39,168 nucleotides of DNA from an uncultured Lachnospiraceae bacterium (GCA_900546325.1 URCR01000025.1:1-39168), one strand, 5' to 3'; shown: positions 7,997 through 17,222, counted from the stretch's first letter. A program made the numbers and translations. Notes: generated from the sequence alone by a model not told the origin.

Positions 7997-8513
7997 AGAA
8001 GAGAGGCACCGGAAGGACTGGGGCAGACAATCCGCTTATTTTGGGATGTTTCTGGCATTGTCACTGATTTTCAGTTATCTGGAGACCTTGATTCCGATCT
8101 CCTTCGGGATACCGGGGATCAAGCTTGGACTGGCGAATGTTGTGACAGTGGCAGCACTTTATTATGCCGGAACGAAGGAGGCGCTGGTGCTGGCGATCCT
8201 TCGGAATATCCTGTCAGGCTTTCTGTTTGGGAATCTGTTTGCAATTTTTTACAGCATTGCCGGAAGTCTTTCCAGTATTTTCATTATGCATCTTTTGAAA
8301 AAGAGAGGCAGTTTCAGCGTGACAGGTGTCAGCATTGCCGGTGGAGTGTTTCACAATATCGGACAGCTTCTGGTGGCAATGGTGGTGGTGGAGAGTTTTA
8401 GTATCTCTTATTATGCACCGGTGCTGCTGACAGCAGGAATGATTACCGGAGCGGTGATCGGGCTGCTCGTACAGAAATTACAGCGATATTTAAAGAAAGG
8501 ACAGATGAGATGA
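7977..8513 (+). CDS. Gx transporter family protein (heptaprenyl diphosphate synthase component I-like)
   Basis: Integral membrane protein of about 178 residues with five or so spans, containing the family features GIPGIKLGLANVVTV and RNILSGFLFGN. It is often annotated as heptaprenyl diphosphate synthase component I, but the fold is transporter-like (ECF S-component related) and no prenyltransferase motif (DDxxD) is present. The start is uncertain: ATG at 7977 or 7980 is best placed behind GAAGGAAGTAAGG, while an in-frame ATG at 7959 is also possible. It overlaps the NusG-II gene by about 20 bases and shares four bases with ruvA, so all are co-translated. Confidence 0.82.
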   Translation: MMQLQDREERHRKDWGRQSAYFGMFLALSLIFSYLETLIPISFGIPGIKLGLANVVTVAALYYAGTKEALVLAILRNILSGFLFGNLFAIFYSIAGSLSSIFIMHLLKKRGSFSVTGVSIAGGVFHNIGQLLVAMVVVESFSISYYAPVLLTAGMITGAVIGLLVQKLQRYLKKGQMR

Positions 8514-9112
8514 TTTCATATATCAGAGGAGAATTGGCGGCGGTCGGTGAGGAGCAGGTCGTGGTGGAAGTGCAGGGGATCGGGTATGGAATTTTCATGC
8601 CGGGGCAGGCGATGACGATGCTTCCCCCAATAGGAAGTGAAGTAAAGATCCATACTTACCTGAATGTGCGGGAGGATGCAATGCAGCTGTTTGGGTTTCT
8701 GACAAAAGATGATTTGAAAGTCTTCCGGCTCCTGATCGGGGTGAATGGGATCGGACCAAAAGGCGGCTTGAACATTTTATCGAAAATGACACCGGATGAT
8801 CTGCGGTTTGCGGTGCTGGCAGGAGATGTTAAGGCAATCTCAGCGGCGCCGGGGATCGGAAAGAAGACGGCGGAGAAGCTGATCATCGAACTGAAAGACA
8901 AGCTGAATATTGATGATGTACTTGCAAAAGACGAGGAAGCGGTGTCGGTTCCGTCGGGAGGAGCAGATATCCAGTCGGAAGCGGTGCAGGCACTTGTGGC
9001 GCTTGGCTATGGCAGTGCAGAAAGCCTGAAGGCGGTCAAGAAAGTTCCGGTGACAGAGACGATGACCGTGGAAGAACTGTTGAAGCAATCGTTAAAATTT
9101 ATGGTATTTTAA
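8510..9112 (+). CDS. ruvA: Holliday junction branch migration protein RuvA
   Basis: DNA-binding tetramer that loads RuvB on Holliday junctions. The 200-residue product has the OB-fold domain I (MISYIRGELAAV), helix-hairpin-helix domain II (GVNGIGPKGGLNIL and APGIGKKTAEKLIIEL, about residues 78-132) and the RuvB-contacting domain III (QAVQALVALGYG near 160). The ATG overlaps the upstream stop as ATGA. RuvB follows after 15 bases, the usual pairing. Confidence 0.97.
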   Translation: MISYIRGELAAVGEEQVVVEVQGIGYGIFMPGQAMTMLPPIGSEVKIHTYLNVREDAMQLFGFLTKDDLKVFRLLIGVNGIGPKGGLNILSKMTPDDLRFAVLAGDVKAISAAPGIGKKTAEKLIIELKDKLNIDDVLAKDEEAVSVPSGGADIQSEAVQALVALGYGSAESLKAVKKVPVTETMTVEELLKQSLKFMVF

Positions 9113-9127
9113 AGGACAGGGACAGAT

Positions 9128-10129
9128 ATGGCAAAGAGAATTATCACAACAGAGAATCTGGAAGAAGATGTAAAGATTGAAAGTCATTTAAGACCGACCC
9201 TTCTAAAAGATTACATTGGTCAGGAAAAGGCAAAGGAGACGCTGAAGATTTATATTGAGGCTGCAAAGGCAAGAGGGGAATCGTTGGATCATGTACTGTT
9301 CTATGGACCTCCGGGACTGGGAAAGACGACGCTTGCGGGGATCATTGCAAATGAGATGGAAGTCAATGTAAAGATCACTTCCGGTCCGGCAATCGAAAAG
9401 CCGGGAGAGATGGCGGCAATCTTAAATAATCTTCAGGAAGGCGATGTACTGTTTGTCGATGAGATCCACCGTCTGAACCGACAGGTAGAGGAAGTGCTTT
9501 ATCCGGCGATGGAAGACTATGTGATTGACATTATGATCGGAAAAGGGGCGGGAGCGCGCTCCATCCGGTTGGATCTTCCTCACTTTACACTGGTCGGGGC
9601 AACCACGCGGGCAGGGATGCTTACAGCGCCGTTGCGGGATCGCTTCGGCGTTGTACAGCGGTTGGAATTTTATACAGAGGAAGAGCTGCGGACGATCATC
9701 ATGCGCTCGGCGGATGTACTTGGCGTGGAGATTGACACCAAAGGGGCGTTGGAGCTTGCAAAGCGTTCCAGAGGGACGCCGCGTCTGGCAAACCGTCTGT
9801 TAAAACGGGTGAGAGACTTTGCACAGGTTAAGTATGACGGGCGGATCACGGAGGAAGTGGCCAATTATGCGTTGGATCTTCTGGATGTGGACCGCTATGG
9901 ACTTGACCACGTGGACCGAAACCTGCTGCTTGCGATGATTGAGAAGTTTCAGGGAGGACCGGTCGGACTGGAGACTCTGGCGGCATCGATCGGTGAGGAT
10001 TCCGGCACCATCGAGGATGTCTGTGAGCCGTATCTTTTGAAAAATGGATTTATCCAGCGGACACCGAGAGGACGGATTGTCACGGATAAGGCGTACGGGC
10101 ATTTGGGAATTTCCTACAAAAATCAGTAA
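9128..10129 (+). CDS. ruvB: Holliday junction branch migration helicase RuvB
   Basis: AAA+ motor that drives branch migration with RuvA. The 333-residue product has Walker A GPPGLGKT at residues 60-67, Walker B with D111-E-I-H114, the sensor segment VGATTRAGMLT and the C-terminal winged helix (GGPVGLETLAASIGED; RTPRGR). The length and all motifs are normal. It follows ruvA in the same transcription unit, with AAAGGACAGGGACAGAT upstream of the ATG. Confidence 0.98.
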   Translation: MAKRIITTENLEEDVKIESHLRPTLLKDYIGQEKAKETLKIYIEAAKARGESLDHVLFYGPPGLGKTTLAGIIANEMEVNVKITSGPAIEKPGEMAAILNNLQEGDVLFVDEIHRLNRQVEEVLYPAMEDYVIDIMIGKGAGARSIRLDLPHFTLVGATTRAGMLTAPLRDRFGVVQRLEFYTEEELRTIIMRSADVLGVEIDTKGALELAKRSRGTPRLANRLLKRVRDFAQVKYDGRITEEVANYALDLLDVDRYGLDHVDRNLLLAMIEKFQGGPVGLETLAASIGEDSGTIEDVCEPYLLKNGFIQRTPRGRIVTDKAYGHLGISYKNQ

Positions 10130-10135
10130 AAATGG

Positions 10136-10163
10136 TTGTTTTTCTGGAAATATGGTTTATAAT
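10136..10163 (+). promoter_or_regulatory. Sigma-A promoter for zapA
   Basis: TTGTTT at 10136-10141, a 16-bp spacer and TATAAT at 10158-10163, seven bases past the ruvB stop and 36 bases before the zapA start. Confidence 0.65.
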
Positions 10164-10198
10164 GGAGAGGAAGATTGTAAAGCGTAAGGAGGTTTTCC

Positions 10199-10609
10199 AT
10201 GGCTTCGGGAAAGAATTATACAGAAGTTTTGATAGGTGGAAAAGTATTCACGCTCGGCGGATTTGAGAGTGAAGAGTATCTTCAGAAAGTATCCACTTAT
10301 TTGAATCATAAAATTGCAGAATGTACCAGCAGTGAGAATTACCGCAGACAGAGCGCAGAATTGAGAAGCATCCTTCTGTCATTGAACATTGCGGATGATT
10401 ACTTTAAGGCGAAGCAGCTCGGCAATACATTTGAAGAAGACATTGAAAAGAAGAACAAAGAGATGTACGATCTGAAGCATGAACTGATCACAGAGCAGAT
10501 TAAGCTTGAGAATCTGCAGAAAGTGATGGAAGATCTGAAGGAAGAGAACAGAGCCTTGCAGATGAAGATCGTCAAACTGGAAACTGAAATGAACACAAGA
10601 AACAAATAG
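10199..10609 (+). CDS. zapA: Cell division protein ZapA
   Basis: Small FtsZ-bundling protein that stabilises the Z ring. The 136-residue product begins with the ZapA domain (VLIGGKVFTLGGFESEEYL, about residues 9-28, and later ILLSLNIADDYFK) and ends in a long coiled coil rich in Glu and Lys (about residues 78-134), longer than in short ZapA homologues but common in Clostridia. The ATG follows AAGGAGG. It has its own promoter and terminator. Confidence 0.92.
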   Translation: MASGKNYTEVLIGGKVFTLGGFESEEYLQKVSTYLNHKIAECTSSENYRRQSAELRSILLSLNIADDYFKAKQLGNTFEEDIEKKNKEMYDLKHELITEQIKLENLQKVMEDLKEENRALQMKIVKLETEMNTRNK

Positions 10610-10632
10610 GCTGTCAGATGACAGCCTTTTTT
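10608..10632 (+). terminator. Rho-independent terminator after zapA
   Basis: A 7-bp GC-rich stem (GGCTGTC at 10609-10615 with GACAGCC at 10620-10626), tetraloop AGAT, then TTTTTT. The stem begins at the last base of the zapA stop codon, only a few bases before the next gene, so some read-through is likely. Confidence 0.85.
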
Positions 10633-10645
10633 AAAGGATAGAAAA

Positions 10646-13051
10646 ATGAAAAAAATAGAAATACTGGCACCGGCAGGATCTTATGAAAGTCTGGAGGCCG
10701 CCGTTTTGGCAGGGGCAGACGCAGTCTATGTCGGAGGAAATAAATTCGGTGCGCGGGCGTTCGCAAATAATTTTTCGGAAGATCAGATGCTGGAGGCAAT
10801 TGACTTTGTTCACCTGCACGACCGGAAGATTTATATGACTGTGAACACGCTCTTGAAAGAAAAAGAAATTGAAAACGAGCTGTATCAATACATTGAGCCT
10901 TATTATAGACAGGGACTGGATGCGGTGATTGTGCAGGATCTGGGAGTTCTGTCATTTCTTCGACAGCATTTTCCGGATCTGCCGATTCATGCAAGTACGC
11001 AGATGACTGTGACGAATGTGCTTGGAGCAAAATTCCTCGAGGAGCAGGGGGTGGAGCGGGTTGTTACTTCCAGGGAACTTCAGCTTGAGGAAGTGAGGGC
11101 GATCACAGAGCAGACAAATCTGGAAGTGGAAAGTTTTGTACATGGGGCGCTCTGCTATTGTTATTCGGGACAGTGCCTGTACAGCAGTATGATCGGAGGA
11201 AGGAGCGGAAACAGGGGGCAGTGTGCGCAGCCTTGCCGTCTTCCTTATAAGGTTGGCAAAAATGGAAAAGAATCCTATGTGCTGAGTCTGAAGGATATCT
11301 GTACACTGGATTATATTCCGGAATTGTGTGAAGCAGGGATTTATTCTTTCAAAATCGAGGGGAGAATGAAAAAGCCGGAATATGTGGCGGCGGTTACTGC
11401 GATGTACCGGAAATATGCAGATCTTTATCTGACAAAGGGAAAGAAGGCATTTGCGGTATCCCGTGAGGACAAAGAGATCCTGATGGATATTTATAACCGT
11501 GGTGGATTCCACGGCGGTTATTATCATACGAGAAACGGCAGGGAGATGATCTCGCTGTCCAGACCAAATCATGCAGGTGTGGAGGCTGTCAAAGTGTTAA
11601 AGCAACAGGGAAAACAAGTGACCGCCAAGGCACTTCGCCCGCTGGAAAAGGGAGATGTGCTTGAGATGCCGGACCAAAAAGAGACATACACGGTCGGACA
11701 GGCAGTGGCAAAAGGACAGAAGATTTCTTTTGTGACACATAAGCATCAGAGAATCAGTGACGGGATGGCGCTGTATCGTACGCGGAATGAAAAACTGCTC
11801 TCACAGATAAAAAGCGACATTTTTAGAGAAAAAGTGCAGGAAAAAATTAAGGGGAATTTAATTCTTTCTCCGGGAAAATCTGCTATACTACAATTACAGT
11901 GGAGGCAGATCGCCGTGGAAGCGGAGGGAGCTGTGGCAGAAATCCCGCAGAATTCTCCGTTGGATGCTTCCCGGATTGAAAAGCAGATGAAAAAGACAGG
12001 AAATACTCCGTTTCAGTTTGAAGAGATTCAAGTTTGCATGAAGGAAGATGTATTTCTTCCGATGCAGCAGCTAAACGAACTGCGAAGAAAAGGGCTGGAG
12101 GCGCTGGAAGAGAAGATTGTGTCTCGGTACAGAAGAAGTATTTCGAAAGGAACTGAAAAGGAAAAGAGCGGGGTGGCAGAACAGGTCGAGCATGCCGGGG
12201 AAGGAGATCTGCGTTTTGAACCGGAGACAAAATCTGCGGTGTTCTATGCATATGCAGAACAGGCATGTCAGCTGGAGCCCATTGCGGAGGCTTTCTGGAT
12301 CTCCAGGGTGTATGTTGACTGCAACATGTTTTCCGGAATTTTGAAATCGGAAAAGATCGGTAAAGTCATAGAATTCCTCCACGAAAAAGGGAAGGAAGTC
12401 TTTCTTGCAATGCCGCATATTTTCAGAGAGCGGACGAGAAGGCACTATGAGAAAGAGTATGGGCAGCTTGCCCAGCTGTTTGACGGTGTGCTCGTACGAA
12501 ATATGGAATCTGTACAGTTTTTAAGGGAGCATTCTTATCAGAAGGCAATCGTGGCAGACCACCATATTTATCAGTTCAATCACTATTCAAAGGAATTCTG
12601 GAAGAGGTATGTGTCGGAACTTTCGGCACCGCTGGAATTGAATTTCCATGAACTTTCAGAGACCGGGTGCAAGGAGATGGAGCTGCTGGTGTATGGATAT
12701 CTGCCGATGATGGTGTCGGCCCAGTGCGTACAGAAGACGACGGCGGGCTGCGCACATCAGACGGGATTTCTTACGATGAAAGACCGCTGTCAGAAGTCCT
12801 TCCAGGTGAAAAACTGCTGTGAAGAGTGTTATAATATCATTTATAATACGGCACCGGTTGTTCTGACAGACCAGAAGCGGGAGATTGAAAGGCTGGCACC
12901 GGCCGCACTCCGGCTTGCGTTTACGCTGGAAGATGAGAAAAGGACCAGGCAGGTGCTCGCGCTTTATCAGTATGTATTTCTGGATGGAGCAGAAGTCGGA
13001 GAACTTCCGTTTGAATTTACAAGAGGACATTTCAAAAGAGGGATAAAGTAG
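10646..13051 (+). CDS. U32 family protein with C-terminal DUF3656 region (RNA hydroxylation type)
   Basis: An 801-residue member of the peptidase U32 family. The U32 signature runs from about residue 163 (ESFVHGALCYCYSGQC, then GNRGQCAQPCR), with the cysteines that in this family bind an iron-sulfur cluster. The long form with an extra C-terminal region matches RlhA/TrhP-type proteins, which hydroxylate 23S rRNA C2501 (RlhA) or tRNA U34 (TrhP); the old name collagenase-like protease is probably misleading. The C-terminus has a second cysteine-rich stretch (CVQKTTAGC, then KDRC and NCCEEC, about residues 695-735). Start at 10646 lies behind AAAGGATAG. Which RNA is the substrate cannot be told from sequence alone. 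Confidence 0.88.
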   Translation: MKKIEILAPAGSYESLEAAVLAGADAVYVGGNKFGARAFANNFSEDQMLEAIDFVHLHDRKIYMTVNTLLKEKEIENELYQYIEPYYRQGLDAVIVQDLGVLSFLRQHFPDLPIHASTQMTVTNVLGAKFLEEQGVERVVTSRELQLEEVRAITEQTNLEVESFVHGALCYCYSGQCLYSSMIGGRSGNRGQCAQPCRLPYKVGKNGKESYVLSLKDICTLDYIPELCEAGIYSFKIEGRMKKPEYVAAVTAMYRKYADLYLTKGKKAFAVSREDKEILMDIYNRGGFHGGYYHTRNGREMISLSRPNHAGVEAVKVLKQQGKQVTAKALRPLEKGDVLEMPDQKETYTVGQAVAKGQKISFVTHKHQRISDGMALYRTRNEKLLSQIKSDIFREKVQEKIKGNLILSPGKSAILQLQWRQIAVEAEGAVAEIPQNSPLDASRIEKQMKKTGNTPFQFEEIQVCMKEDVFLPMQQLNELRRKGLEALEEKIVSRYRRSISKGTEKEKSGVAEQVEHAGEGDLRFEPETKSAVFYAYAEQACQLEPIAEAFWISRVYVDCNMFSGILKSEKIGKVIEFLHEKGKEVFLAMPHIFRERTRRHYEKEYGQLAQLFDGVLVRNMESVQFLREHSYQKAIVADHHIYQFNHYSKEFWKRYVSELSAPLELNFHELSETGCKEMELLVYGYLPMMVSAQCVQKTTAGCAHQTGFLTMKDRCQKSFQVKNCCEECYNIIYNTAPVVLTDQKREIERLAPAALRLAFTLEDEKRTRQVLALYQYVFLDGAEVGELPFEFTRGHFKRGIK

Positions 13052-13059
13052 GTGAAACA

Positions 13060-14484
13060 TTGGTAAATATTATAGTTGAATTTTCAAAATATCTGCTGAT
13101 CATCCTGATGACGGTATATACCTATTCTTGTTTTTCTGTATTCCGCTATGAGTATGAGGAGGACAGGCAGCAGATCTTGTTGAGACAAAATAAGCTGATG
13201 TTCTCGATTCAGTTGGTTGCATACGGTGTCATGTACATGAAGACAGGAAAGACAGAGATTATCTTTTTCTATCTGGCTCAGGTGATTCTGTTTCTTGCGG
13301 TGATCGCACTGTACACGATCATTTACCCGAATGTATCGAGAGTCGTGATCAACAACATGTGTATGCTTTTGTCGATCGGCTTTATTATGATTCTGCGCCT
13401 GAATACAGAGAAAGCGATCAAACAGTTTATTTTTGTCGGAATCTCGATGGTACTAAGCCTGATTGTTCCGGTTGCCATACGAAAGATGAAGTCACTGGCA
13501 GAATGGACTTATATCTATGCAGGAGTCGGTCTTGCGGCACTTGCGCTTGTTGCGGTGTTTGCGGTGACATCCGGGGGTGCAAAACTTGGATTTTCTATTG
13601 CAGGAATCAGTATCCAGCCGTCAGAGTTTGTGAAGATCTCGTTTGTTTTTTTTGTGGCGGCGAGTCTTCGGAAGTCGACAGAGTTTAAAAATGTAGTGAT
13701 CACGACGGCAATTGCCGCAGCGCATGTGCTGATCCTTGTGGCATCTACGGATCTGGGAGCTGCATTGATCTTGTTCGTCGTATACCTGATCATGCTTTAT
13801 GTGGCGACAAAGCAGCCGCTCTATCTGTTTGGAGGAATGCTGGCAGGCAGCGGTGCGGCAGTGATCGCTTATCATATGTTCCGGCATATCAAGATTCGTG
13901 TATCTGTTTGGAAGGATCCATTTGCAACTTATGAAACCGGAGGATTTCAAGTGGCACAGTCACTCTTTGCGATCGGGACCGGAGGATGGTTTGGAATGGG
14001 ACTCTGCCAGGGGTCTCCGGAGAGCATTCCGGTGGCGGCGGAAGATTTTATCTTTTCTGCGATCGTGGAGGAACTGGGACTGATCTTTGGACTATGCCTG
14101 ATTCTTGTTTGTGTAAGCTGTTATATTATGTTTCTGAATATTGCCATGCAGCTTCGCAACCGATTCTATAAGCTTGTGGCATTAGGGCTGGGTACCTGTT
14201 ATATTTTTCAGGTGTTTTTGACGATTGGCGGCGTGACGAAATTTATTCCGTCTACGGGGGTGACACTTCCGCTTGTCAGTTACGGAGGAAGTTCCATCTT
14301 AAGTACGCTGATCATGTTTGCGATCATTCAGGGACTGTATATTTTAAGAGAAGATGAGGAAGAGATCATTGAGAGAAAGAAAGCAAGACAATTACGAGAT
14401 GAGAGAAGACGGGAAACGATCCAGAAAGAAACAAGAAAGAGAAAGACAAAAAAAGAAGAAAGCTACAAACAAAGAGTTCGCTAA
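13060..14484 (+). CDS. FtsW/RodA/SpoVE family peptidoglycan glycosyltransferase
   Basis: SEDS-family polymerase that builds glycan strands from lipid II together with a class B PBP. The 474-residue product has about ten to twelve membrane spans and the family core: KDPF, GFQVAQSLFAIGTGGWFGMG, then AEDFIFSAIVEELG and PLVSYGGSS. The start is a TTG at 13060, eight bases after the previous stop and behind AGGTGA; no ATG is available nearby. It has a longer N-terminal hydrophobic region than FtsW/RodA of E. coli. The cognate PBP gene overlaps its 3' end. It may be the SpoVE, FtsW or RodA paralogue; its partner resembles PbpA, so an elongation or sporulation role is as likely as division. Confidence 0.92.
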   Translation: MVNIIVEFSKYLLIILMTVYTYSCFSVFRYEYEEDRQQILLRQNKLMFSIQLVAYGVMYMKTGKTEIIFFYLAQVILFLAVIALYTIIYPNVSRVVINNMCMLLSIGFIMILRLNTEKAIKQFIFVGISMVLSLIVPVAIRKMKSLAEWTYIYAGVGLAALALVAVFAVTSGGAKLGFSIAGISIQPSEFVKISFVFFVAASLRKSTEFKNVVITTAIAAAHVLILVASTDLGAALILFVVYLIMLYVATKQPLYLFGGMLAGSGAAVIAYHMFRHIKIRVSVWKDPFATYETGGFQVAQSLFAIGTGGWFGMGLCQGSPESIPVAAEDFIFSAIVEELGLIFGLCLILVCVSCYIMFLNIAMQLRNRFYKLVALGLGTCYIFQVFLTIGGVTKFIPSTGVTLPLVSYGGSSILSTLIMFAIIQGLYILREDEEEIIERKKARQLRDERRRETIQKETRKRKTKKEESYKQRVR

Positions 14485-15862
14485 AGTGACCTATTTATTT
14501 GTCACGCTGTTTCTTGTTCTGATGGGATATATTGTATATTTTAACGTGGCGGAGAGTGAGAAGATTATCAACAGTCCGTACAATACAAGACAGGATACAT
14601 TCTCTGACCGTGTTGTGAGAGGTTCGATTCTTGATCGGAATGGGGAAGTGCTGGCAAAGACGGAAGTGGCAGAAGACGGGAGCGAAGTACGCACCTATCC
14701 GTATGGAGAAGTGTTTGCCCATGTGGTCGGCTATGATGTCAATGGAAAGAGCGGGCTGGAATCAGCGGAGAACTTTGATCTTCTGACATCCAATGCTTTT
14801 TTTGTGGAGCGGATCATCAAGGAATTTCAGGCGGAGAAAAATACCGGGGACAGCGTTGTCACAACGCTGGATGCCAAACTGCAGACGGCAGCATACAACG
14901 CGCTGGGCGATGAGAAAGGTGCGGTTGTTGTTATGGAGGCGGACACCGGGAAAATACTGGCAATGGTTTCCAAGCCATCCTTTGATCCAAACAGTGTTGA
15001 AGAGAACTGGGAGTACTTAAATTCGGATAATGAGCAGAGCCCGCTTTTAAACCGTGCCATGCAGGGGGCTTATGCTCCGGGATCGATCTTTAAGATTGTG
15101 ACGGCGCTGGAATTTATCCGGGAGCAGCCAGACTATAATGCGTATACATATGACTGCTACGGGGAGATCACCTATGATGGCACGACGATCCCGTGTTTTG
15201 ACCACATAGCACATGGACTTCAGGATCTGAATGCCTCCTTTGCCAATTCATGCAACTCCTCTTTCGCAAACATCGGACTGAGTCTTGACAGAAAAGCTTA
15301 TGCAAAGACATGCGAACAGCTGCTGTTTAATTCAAAGCTGCCGTCTGTGTTAGACTACCGGAAGAGTGATTTTTCATTAGACGAAACATCGACAAATGCA
15401 GAGGCGATGATGACTGCAATGGGACAGGGGGACACGCAGGTCAGTCCATATCATATGGCACTGATCACATCGGCGGTGGCAAATGGCGGAAAACTGATGA
15501 AGCCGTACCTTGTCAGTGAAGTGACGAGCTATACCGGAACACCGGTGAAGAAAAACAAACCGGTGATGTACAAGGAATTGATGACGGCGGAAGAGGCCTC
15601 TGTTCTGACGCAGTATATGACATCGGTTGTGACACAGGGAACCGGAATGGAACTTTCCGGCGAAAGTTACAGCGTAGCAGGGAAGACCGGAACCGCGGAG
15701 TACGGTTCAGAGGGACAGAGCCACTCATGGTTTGTCGGGTTTACGAATGTGGAAGATCCGGAGCTTGTTGTCAGTGTGATCGTAGAAGGAAATGAGATGC
15801 AGACCGGAGGAAGAGCAATTCCGGTTGCAAAAGCGATCATGAATGCTTATTATTATGAATAA
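14354..15862 (+). CDS. Class B penicillin-binding protein (transpeptidase), PbpA-like
   Basis: Peptidoglycan transpeptidase of about 502 residues with one N-terminal membrane helix (about residues 46-66). The three catalytic motifs are present: S244-x-x-K247 (SIFK), S299-C-N301 and K444-T-G446. The compact N-terminal module with NSPYNTRQD and RGSILDRNG resembles actinobacterial PbpA rather than larger PBP2 or FtsI. The start is unsure: ATG at 14354 gives a very basic Arg/Lys/Glu-rich cytosolic segment and a 131-bp overlap with the upstream gene; ATG at 14399 gives an 86-bp overlap. Neither has a strong ribosome site, which fits translational coupling with the SEDS partner. Confidence 0.92.
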   Translation: MRKRSLRERKQDNYEMREDGKRSRKKQERERQKKKKATNKEFAKVTYLFVTLFLVLMGYIVYFNVAESEKIINSPYNTRQDTFSDRVVRGSILDRNGEVLAKTEVAEDGSEVRTYPYGEVFAHVVGYDVNGKSGLESAENFDLLTSNAFFVERIIKEFQAEKNTGDSVVTTLDAKLQTAAYNALGDEKGAVVVMEADTGKILAMVSKPSFDPNSVEENWEYLNSDNEQSPLLNRAMQGAYAPGSIFKIVTALEFIREQPDYNAYTYDCYGEITYDGTTIPCFDHIAHGLQDLNASFANSCNSSFANIGLSLDRKAYAKTCEQLLFNSKLPSVLDYRKSDFSLDETSTNAEAMMTAMGQGDTQVSPYHMALITSAVANGGKLMKPYLVSEVTSYTGTPVKKNKPVMYKELMTAEEASVLTQYMTSVVTQGTGMELSGESYSVAGKTGTAEYGSEGQSHSWFVGFTNVEDPELVVSVIVEGNEMQTGGRAIPVAKAIMNAYYYE

Positions 15863-15912
15863 GAGCAGTATATTCTGGGAAAAAGATGAAAAGAGATAAA
15901 GAAGGCGGACGG

Positions 15913-16227
15913 ATGAATATTTATAGAAACCTATATGTCGGGAATTCTTTCAAAGGAAAAGAAAAAGCAATTCTGCGGAAAATAAAGTACAGAAGACCAC
16001 AGGTTCAGGCATATGTGATCGTGCTTTCTCAAAAAGAAGGGGAACAGTTTGAAATCTATCATACGGCAATGCTCCTTCAGCCGCTCTATTTTGAGCAAAA
16101 TCCCTGGATTATCGGAATCGCGGGAAGTGAACTGGAAGCATATGAGCTTGTGGAAGAAATCGCAGAGGAAGTGTATGAAGCGACAAAGACACTTGAGATG
16201 AAAAAATATATTCAGGAAAGGATCTGA
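15913..16227 (+). CDS. Small conserved protein of unknown function
   Basis: A 104-residue soluble protein I do not recognise. It starts MNIYRNLYVGNSF, has a basic segment (KYRRPQVQAYVIVL) and ends in an acidic helical region (ELVEEIAEEVYEATKT). No membrane span, signal or catalytic motif is visible. The ATG at 15913 has GAAGGCGGACGG in front; an in-frame ATG at 15886 would add nine residues. It sits between the PBP gene and the DUF2953/GerW pair with no terminator on either side, so it is probably part of a longer transcript and may be linked to envelope or spore functions by position only. Confidence 0.7.
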   Translation: MNIYRNLYVGNSFKGKEKAILRKIKYRRPQVQAYVIVLSQKEGEQFEIYHTAMLLQPLYFEQNPWIIGIAGSELEAYELVEEIAEEVYEATKTLEMKKYIQERI

Positions 16228-16238
16228 CAGGTAAAGTT

Positions 16239-17210
16239 ATGCTGCATATTTTGTTGCTGATTTTAAAGTGGATAGGGATTGTGTTGGCAGTTTTCTTACT
16301 GCTGGTATTGTTGCTTATCAATGTGGGATTATTTGTTCCAATCCGGTATCGTGCAGAGGCATCCTGCCAAAATGAGATAGAGACACTGGAAGCAAAATTT
16401 GAACTTTCCTGGATGTGGAAGCTGCTTTTTTTTACCGCCTGCTGGAAAGAAGGGAAAGCTGATATGAAAGTGAGAATCGGCTGGAAATATCTCTTTGCAG
16501 AGGAAAAAGAAGAGAGTGATCTGCGGCACGAACAAGAGGAGGAAAGACTTTTGAAGGAGCAGAAAGAGAATCTGCCACCGGAGAAAACAAATCGTTCTCT
16601 GCCGGAAAACAGGGTGCAAGAGCAAGAAGAGTCGGAAGAATGTCTCCGGGAGCATATGGATCCCGGAATGGATCAAAACGCGGAAAAGGGGAAAGAAAAG
16701 GGAAGACTTACAGCCGGCCGGCGAAAAGCAGAGAGAAAGCGGAAGAAAACTCTGTGGGTTCGTATGAAAGAGAAGATTTCCGGCTGGATAGAAAGCTGCA
16801 AAATTTTTTGGAAAAAGCTTCTTTTAATAGGAAGAAATATCCGTGGAAAAAAGGAACAGATCGAAAGCTTTCTGACGGATGCTTCTCATCGCAGGGCATT
16901 TCACAGTCTGAAGCGGGAAATGAAAGTGCTTTTTCGGGATGTCTCTCCAAAGGATGTCAAGATTGTAGGAAGAATCGGGTTTGAAGATCCGTATATGACC
17001 GGACAGGTGCTGGCGGCACTTGGTATGCTGTTCCCGTTTTTGGGGGAGAATACAGTTATTGTACCGGATTTTGAAAAGAAAGTGTGCGAAGGTTCTGTCC
17101 ACATAGAAGGTAAAATCCATAATTTTCGGATGGCAGCTATTCTGTGGAGGTTGGTAAAAGACCGAGATGTAAGAAAAATCATCATAGATATCAAAAAAAT
17201 AAAATGGTAG
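16239..17210 (+). CDS. DUF2953 domain-containing membrane protein (YtfI-like)
   Basis: A 323-residue protein with an N-terminal membrane helix (about residues 5-30), a beta-rich segment, a long charged linker rich in Glu, Lys and Arg (about residues 85-185), and the conserved C-terminal DUF2953 part (DVSPKDVKIVGRIGFEDPYMTGQVLA). The function is unknown, but this family stands next to gerW/ytfJ in Bacillus (ytfI-ytfJ) and here the same order holds, so a spore or germination role is a reasonable inference. It starts 12 bases after the previous stop. Confidence 0.82.
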   Translation: MLHILLLILKWIGIVLAVFLLLVLLLINVGLFVPIRYRAEASCQNEIETLEAKFELSWMWKLLFFTACWKEGKADMKVRIGWKYLFAEEKEESDLRHEQEEERLLKEQKENLPPEKTNRSLPENRVQEQEESEECLREHMDPGMDQNAEKGKEKGRLTAGRRKAERKRKKTLWVRMKEKISGWIESCKIFWKKLLLIGRNIRGKKEQIESFLTDASHRRAFHSLKREMKVLFRDVSPKDVKIVGRIGFEDPYMTGQVLAALGMLFPFLGENTVIVPDFEKKVCEGSVHIEGKIHNFRMAAILWRLVKDRDVRKIIIDIKKIKW

Positions 17211-17222
17211 GAGGAAAATGTG

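Noticed and set aside
10952..11572. Minus-strand open frame of 206 codons opposite the U32 gene
   Set aside because: No ribosome site and no family resemblance; the plus-strand U32 gene is unbroken.
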